Below, in pieces: positions 14,203 through 18,338 of a stretch of DNA of 18,338 nt (within the stretch, counting starts at the first letter, position 1; the number at the start of each line of letters is the position of its first letter). The stretch is from Clostridiales bacterium. Lineage in GTDB: Bacteria > Bacillota > Sulfobacillia > UBA995. Where the stretch lies: assembly GCA_003517845.1 (NCBI GenBank), contig DOZU01000120.1, positions 1 to 18,338 on the forward strand, read 5' to 3'. A program made the translations under genes and the position numbers. A model generated the notes under the pieces. That model had not been told where the DNA came from. It saw nothing but the letters and a program-made list of their open reading frames with translations, and did no database searches.

Positions 14203-15834
14203 GTGCCCCGGCGCCCCTGGCTGTGCACCTGGATCATACTGCTGTTGCTGCTGGCACCCGGTGCCCGGGCGACCGCGCAGGTGATCGTCGAATTCGCTGA
14301 CATCCAGGGACATGGGTCAGAGCCCTTCATCCGCGCTCTGCTCTATGGGGGCGTCATCGACATGACCGATGACCGGCGTTTCCAGCCGGACATACCGGTT
14401 ACCCGGCTTGACTTCGCGGTCTGGGCGGCCAGGGCCCTGGAACTCACCCCGCCGGAGGTCTCTGAACCTCCCTTCACCGACTGGAGGGCGATACCGGAAG
14501 CGAACCGCCCGCAGGTGGCGGCGATCCGGGCGGCGGATTTGATCCGCGGTTTCCCCGACGGCAGTTTCGGACCGACCCTCGGGTTGCGCAGGGTGGAGAT
14601 GGCCCTGATTCTGGGCCGCTATCTGGTCAGGCTTGGGGTGAAAGCCGACCCTCGTTTCTTCCATCTGTTCGCGGACGGCGCTGCCGTGCCCGCCTGGGCG
14701 GCCGAGGCCTCCGCGGCCGTGCGGACGCAGGTATTGCTGGCCCGTCCGGGGACGCCCGGGGCGCCCGGTCGGTTCGCCCCGGATGAGCCGGTTACCCGGG
14801 CCGAGGCGGCCGAGATGGTCGTGCGGTTCCGGGACGTCGTCCAGGGGTTGGCGCCCATCGCGAAGGCCCCGGTCACGCCCCCGGCCGTCCTGCCCCGCGC
14901 CCTGGTGCTGGTCTACCACGTCAACACCGATGCCGCTTATCGACACCTCCAGGAGTTCGGCGACCAGATCGACATCCTGGTCTACGTATCGTACGTGCTC
15001 AGGGGCGACGGCCGGCTGGTCGGGATTGACAGCCCGCGGACCATGGCCTGGGGAGCAGCCCGCGGCCGGCCCATTCTAGCCAAGCTAGGCAATCACGATC
15101 GGTCGGCCAACCGGCAACTGCTGAACGATCCCGCTGCTCGCCGGCGGGCCGTGGAGGGGCTCGTGGAACTCATGGAGCGGGGATACTCGGGGGTGGACCT
15201 CAATTTCGAGAACGTCGATCCGGCCGATCGCGATGCCTACACGTCTTTCGCGGCCGAGGTTGCGGCGGCCCTGCGTCCCCGGGGATATCTCATCGTGGCC
15301 TCTGTGCCGGCCCGTACCGCAGCAATGCTGCGGCAACAATGGGCCACGGCTTACGACTACGCCGGCATTGGCCGGTCGGTCGACTTCATGATGGTGATGA
15401 CCTACGACCAGCACCACCGCACGAGTCCGCCCGGGCCGGTGGGCGCTTTGAACTGGGCCGACCAGGTAATCCAGTTCGCGGTGAGCCAGGTGCCGCCCGC
15501 GAAAGTCCTCCTGGGCATCCCCGCCTATGGCTACCAGTGGCCCGACGGGGGCGGGGCGGCGACCGCCATCTTCGCCCGCAGTGCCATCGCCCGAGCACGA
15601 GAGGCCAACATTCCCCTCGTGCCGTGCCCCGTGACTGCAGAACTCACCTTCCGTTACCGGCATCCCGACCGGGGGACCTGGTACCGGGTATGGGTGACCG
15701 AACCCCAGGGTCTGGGGATGAAGCTCGGCCTGATCGAGCGGCACAGCCTGGGCGGGCTTGGCATGTGGCGGCTGGAGTTCGAGCCCCCCGAGTACTGGCA
15801 GGAGTTTCGCAGGGCGCTGATGCCGCGGCGCTGA
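14203..15834 (+). CDS. Secreted SLH-domain GH18 glycosidase
   Basis: This is a 543-residue exported protein. The signal peptide (about 1-25) has a long hydrophobic core. Three S-layer homology repeats follow (about 30-85, 90-145 and 153-212), marked by FxP and VTR-type motifs such as FQPDIPVTRLDF and FAPDEPVTRAEAAEMV. They would dock the protein to pyruvylated secondary wall polymer. After a Pro-rich linker comes a GH18 barrel (about 231-540) with VDLNFENV holding Glu336, MTYDQHH (399-405) and LLGIPAYGYQWP. The Asp two residues before the Glu is Asn334, as in the divergent LysM protein. The start is GTG 14203, six bases after GGAGGT. It is a clear paralogue of the neighbour with a different anchor. 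Probable role: wall or spore peptidoglycan hydrolysis, or glycan binding if the substitution has cost activity. Confidence 0.93.
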   Translation: MPRRPWLCTWIILLLLLAPGARATAQVIVEFADIQGHGSEPFIRALLYGGVIDMTDDRRFQPDIPVTRLDFAVWAARALELTPPEVSEPPFTDWRAIPEANRPQVAAIRAADLIRGFPDGSFGPTLGLRRVEMALILGRYLVRLGVKADPRFFHLFADGAAVPAWAAEASAAVRTQVLLARPGTPGAPGRFAPDEPVTRAEAAEMVVRFRDVVQGLAPIAKAPVTPPAVLPRALVLVYHVNTDAAYRHLQEFGDQIDILVYVSYVLRGDGRLVGIDSPRTMAWGAARGRPILAKLGNHDRSANRQLLNDPAARRRAVEGLVELMERGYSGVDLNFENVDPADRDAYTSFAAEVAAALRPRGYLIVASVPARTAAMLRQQWATAYDYAGIGRSVDFMMVMTYDQHHRTSPPGPVGALNWADQVIQFAVSQVPPAKVLLGIPAYGYQWPDGGGAATAIFARSAIARAREANIPLVPCPVTAELTFRYRHPDRGTWYRVWVTEPQGLGMKLGLIERHSLGGLGMWRLEFEPPEYWQEFRRALMPRR

Positions 15835-15859
15835 CGCCTCACGCCCGCGGTCGCTACCA

Positions 15860-16633
15860 TCACACGCCGGTCAGGTGGTAGCCGCCGTCGACGTACAGGA
15901 CTTCGCCGGTCACCCCGCGGCCCATATCGCTGAGCAGGAACAGGGCGGCGTCGGCGATCTCCGCCGGGTCGGGTGCCCGTCGGAGCGGGGCACGCTGGCG
16001 GTACAAGTCGAGCATCCGCACCAGGCCCTTGACGCCGCTGGCGGCCAGCGTCCGCACCGGGCCGGGGGACAAGGCATTCACGCGGACGTTATCGGGACCG
16101 AGGTCATAGGCCAGGTAACGCACGGCGGCTTCCAAACTGGCCTTGGCCGTCCCCATGACGTTGTAGCCGGGGAAGACTCGCTGCGACCCGTGGAAAGTCA
16201 GGGCGAGGATGCTCCCGCCACCGCCCGCCTGGAGGAAAGGGCGCGCCAGGCGGGCGAGCGCGACCAGGGAGTAGGCGCTGACATCGTGGGCCTCTCGATA
16301 GCCTTCGCGAGATGTGGCGAGGAACTCGCCTTCGAGTTCTTCGCGTCGCGCCCAGGCCAGGCTGTGAACCAGGAAGTCGAGGCGCCCCGCGCTCTCGCCG
16401 ATGAAGTGGGCGAGCGCGGCCAGGTCGGCGTCGGCGGTCACGTCGCAGGGGAAGGTCATGGCGCTTGGCAGGTCCTTCGCCAATTCGCGGACGTTTTCGC
16501 CCAGGCGATCATTCTGGTAGGTCAGGATCAGCCGCGCCCCCGACCGGGAGCAGGCGCTGGCGATGTGCCACGCCAGGCTACGATGATTGGCGACGCCGAG
16601 CACGATACCGGTCTTGCCTTTCAGGAGTTCCAC
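15860..16633 (-). CDS. fabI: Enoyl-[acyl-carrier-protein] reductase (NADH), FabI type
   Basis: This 257-residue short-chain-dehydrogenase-like enzyme performs the last reduction in each round of type II fatty acid elongation. Seen: the FabI-style cofactor loop GVANHRSLAWHIA (13-25), HSLAWARREEL (90-100), and the catalytic YNVMGTAK with Tyr157 and Lys164. Also present are NALSPGPVRTLAASG (187-200), a family-specific segment, and the C-terminal YVDGGYHLTGV. The numbering is one above E. coli (Tyr156, Lys163). The residue matching E. coli Tyr146 is Phe147, in LTFHG where LTYLG is usual. The start is GTG 16633, seven bases after GGAGGGG. It lies alone, away from other fab genes, convergent with the SLH-GH18 gene (25-base gap) and divergent from the TIGR04076 gene. 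Confidence 0.95.
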   Translation of the reverse strand: MELLKGKTGIVLGVANHRSLAWHIASACSRSGARLILTYQNDRLGENVRELAKDLPSAMTFPCDVTADADLAALAHFIGESAGRLDFLVHSLAWARREELEGEFLATSREGYREAHDVSAYSLVALARLARPFLQAGGGGSILALTFHGSQRVFPGYNVMGTAKASLEAAVRYLAYDLGPDNVRVNALSPGPVRTLAASGVKGLVRMLDLYRQRAPLRRAPDPAEIADAALFLLSDMGRGVTGEVLYVDGGYHLTGV

Positions 16634-16743
16634 CCGCTATCCCCTCCCGGCCCACCATTCGCTGTCCGGGCGGCCGATCCCTTGCCCGCAAGGCAGGGGA
16701 AGGAGCCGGACCGCCGAACCATTCCCCGAGGAGGGGAAGGTCG

Positions 16744-17094
16744 ATGCGAAAATGGTATCCCGAACCTTGCCGCTTCCGCATCACCATCCTGGAAGTCAGC
16801 TCGGATGATGAGCCCTCCCGGGCCTGCCGGGCTGGCCATGAGCCCGGAGATGGGTTCGAGTTCGATTATTGCACTCCGCCCGAGCTGTGCGGCGATCTAT
16901 TCCATCACCTGGTTCCGACGCTGCACACCTTTCGGACCGAGGCCGACATGCGCTGGAACTTCGGCTGGGCGGAGGCGGACCGCAAGGTCCTCTGGTGTCC
17001 CGGCCGAGTCGTGCGGCTGGAATTGCGGCGGCTGGGCGGGCAAGAGCTGTCGGCGGCGAGGCAGGCATGCGAGACGGAACGACTGCTCGGGTGA
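16744..17094 (+). CDS. TIGR04076-like small cysteine-containing protein
   Basis: This 116-residue soluble protein matches my recollection of the TIGR04076 family, whose function is unknown. Shared features are an opening strand RITILEV, a C-x-x-GH-x-x-GD element (CRAGHEPGD, 28-36), PPELCGDLFHHLVPTLHTFR (45-64) and a late WCPG (84-87). Cysteines at 9, 28, 43, 49, 85 and 109 could bind metal or form disulfides. Typical members are about 80-100 residues; here there is a short C-terminal tail rich in Ala, Arg and Glu. ATG 16744 is preceded by GAGGAGGGGAAGG. The longer open frame upstream overlaps fabI antisense and is rejected. It is codirectional with cysS, 63 bases ahead of it, and might be cotranscribed. 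Confidence 0.75.
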   Translation: MRKWYPEPCRFRITILEVSSDDEPSRACRAGHEPGDGFEFDYCTPPELCGDLFHHLVPTLHTFRTEADMRWNFGWAEADRKVLWCPGRVVRLELRRLGGQELSAARQACETERLLG

Positions 17095-17100
17095 GAGGAT

Positions 17101-17132
17101 GGGGATAGCTGCCTGACGGCAGGTTAATCCCC
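17101..17132 (+). terminator. Hairpin between the TIGR04076-like gene and cysS
   Basis: GGGGAT (17101-17106) pairs with ATCCCC (17127-17132), and inside it CTGCC (17109-17113) pairs with GGCAG (17118-17122) around TGAC. It begins six bases after the upstream stop codon and ends just before the cysS ribosome binding site. No T-run follows, so it could be a weak terminator, a processing or stability element, or a leader structure for cysS. Confidence 0.45.
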
Positions 17133-17157
17133 GACTGGTTGCAGGAGGGAAGCGCGA

Positions 17158-18338
17158 TTGCGTCCCGTATACCTCTACAACACGCTGGGCCGGACGAAGG
17201 AGCGGCTGGAGCCGGTAAAGCCGCCGGTTGTGGGCATCTACACCTGTGGACCGACGGTCTACGACCTCGCCCACGTGGGGAACCTGCGGGCTTACATTTT
17301 CGCCGACAGCCTGCGGCGGATGCTCGAGGCGGCCGGTTACAGCATCCGTCATGTGATGAACATCACCGATGTCGGCCACCTGACCTCGGATGCTGATGAG
17401 GGCGAAGACAAGATGCTGGCGGGAGCCCGGAGAGAACGGATGTCCCCGCTGGCGATCGCTGAGCATTACACGCGACTGTTCTTCGAGCACTGCGAGGCGC
17501 TGAACATCAATCGCCCGACCATCGTGTGCCGCGCGACCGACCACATCCCCGAGATGATCCGGCTGGTAGAGGTACTGATCGACCGGGGATACGCGTACGC
17601 GATCGGCGACGGCGTCTACTTTGACGTGTTCAAGTTCCCCGGGTACGGCGGGCTGTCCGGAGCGGACCTGGCGGGTCAAGAACCGGGGGCCCGCATAGGC
17701 GTCAACCTGGAGAAGCGCCATCCCGCCGACTTCGCGCTATGGCGCAAGGCGGATGCCGGCCATCTGCTCCAATGGGATAGCCCGTGGGGCCGCGGTTATC
17801 CCGGCTGGCACATCGAGTGCTCGGCCATGGCCATGGCCTATCTCGGCGACCGCATCGATATCCACACCGGCGGCGCGGATCACATCCCCGTGCATCACGA
17901 GAACGAGGTCGCGCAGGCGGATGCCGCCACCGGCCATTCGGTGGTACGCTGGTGGCTGCATAATGAGTTCTTGCTGGTGGACGGCGGGCGGATGGGGAAG
18001 AGCCTGGGCAACGCGTACACGGTGAACGATCTGCTTGCCAGGGGCTTCCATCCCCTCGCGTACCGCTACTTCTGTCTCAACGCTCACTACCGGGCCAAGC
18101 TGAATTTCACCTGGGACGCCCTGGAGGCGGCCGCGCGCGCCCTGGACCGGCTGTGGGAGGCGGTGTTCGTCCTGGCCGGGGAGGCAGGCGGTCAGTCCGC
18201 GGCCATCCCCGCCGGGCTCCAGGAGGAGTTCTTGACGGCAATCGCCGACGACCTCGGCTTGCCCCGGGCGCTGGCCCTGGTCTGGGAAGTAGTGCGGGGC
18301 CGGCCGGTCGGGGCGGGTGAGGCGCTGGCATTGCTGCT
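17158..18338 (+). CDS. cysS: Cysteine-tRNA ligase, truncated by the window edge
   Basis: The first 393 codons of the class I synthetase for tRNA-Cys are present; the C-terminal anticodon-binding part continues past the window. YTCGPTVYDLAHVGN gives the zinc ligand Cys30 and the HIGH-equivalent HVGN (39-42). WHIECSAMA holds Cys221, and GGADHIPVHHENE holds His246 and Glu250. These match E. coli zinc ligands 28, 209, 234 and 238, with the same 25- and 4-residue spacings. The ATP-binding KMSKS loop reads RMGKS at 278-282: the second Lys is kept, but the first is Arg and the Ser before the second Lys is Gly. The start is TTG 17158, nine bases after AGGAGG. No T-box leader is seen in the 63-base gap. 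Confidence 0.96.
   Translation, partial: MRPVYLYNTLGRTKERLEPVKPPVVGIYTCGPTVYDLAHVGNLRAYIFADSLRRMLEAAGYSIRHVMNITDVGHLTSDADEGEDKMLAGARRERMSPLAIAEHYTRLFFEHCEALNINRPTIVCRATDHIPEMIRLVEVLIDRGYAYAIGDGVYFDVFKFPGYGGLSGADLAGQEPGARIGVNLEKRHPADFALWRKADAGHLLQWDSPWGRGYPGWHIECSAMAMAYLGDRIDIHTGGADHIPVHHENEVAQADAATGHSVVRWWLHNEFLLVDGGRMGKSLGNAYTVNDLLARGFHPLAYRYFCLNAHYRAKLNFTWDALEAAARALDRLWEAVFVLAGEAGGQSAAIPAGLQEEFLTAIADDLGLPRALALVWEVVRGRPVGAGEALALL

Noticed and set aside
15875..17116. 413-codon plus-strand open frame over fabI
   Set aside because: It is antisense to fabI and overlaps the TIGR04076-like gene in another frame; there is no plausible start or family.

Overview
This is a GC-rich, densely packed chromosomal window in which most genes carry a recognisable family signature. 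Several things point to a Gram-positive-type, probably deep-branching and high-GC member of the Bacillota: one glycoside hydrolase family 18 (GH18) protein with LysM repeats and another with S-layer homology (SLH) domains, both resembling spore-cortex/peptidoglycan hydrolases; an ABC exporter of the NatA/NatB type; strong purine-rich ribosome binding sites; and frequent TTG and GTG starts. This placement is an inference from gene content. No rRNA or tRNA gene is present to confirm it.

Layout. Bases 1-1120 (+) hold the C-terminal part of a serine beta-lactamase-like hydrolase. It converges, across a strong hairpin, on an aminoglycoside-phosphotransferase-fold kinase (1164-1970, -). A second, complete beta-lactamase-like hydrolase (2137-3549, -) is divergent from trpS (3667-4656, +). 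trpS ends tail to tail with a 53-residue membrane protein gene (4653-4814, -); the two stop codons share one CTAG. A membrane M28 peptidase (4909-6069, +) converges with a SurA-N-like anchored protein (6051-6659, -). Behind that lies a LarA-type nickel racemase homologue (6909-8231, -). From 8353 to about 8620 (+) there is a decayed C-terminal remnant of a subtilisin-like protease. Next come an ABC permease and ATPase with an ATGA overlap (8768-10719, -), a MATE transporter (10965-12374, +), a GH18-LysM protein (12463-13992, -) and the divergent SLH-GH18 protein (14203-15834, +). The window closes with fabI (15860-16633, -), a TIGR04076-type small protein (16744-17094, +) and the first 393 codons of cysS (17158 to the edge, +).

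How the genes fit together. There is no single long operon. The recurring themes are the cell envelope (two wall hydrolases, the SurA-N-like protein, the M28 membrane peptidase and two serine hydrolases), export (ABC and MATE) and housekeeping (trpS, cysS, fabI). Five copies of a short GC-rich palindrome (arms of the type GTAGGGGCGGGTTC) sit between genes from 2083 to 12466. One of them supplies the stop codon of the LysM gene. They are the clearest non-genic structure in the window.

I see no CRISPR array, prophage, transposase, toxin-antitoxin pair or obvious new defence system. The points most worth a second look are the repeat family, the divergent GH18 pair with a shared active-site substitution, the protease remnant, and altered motif residues in CysS and FabI.
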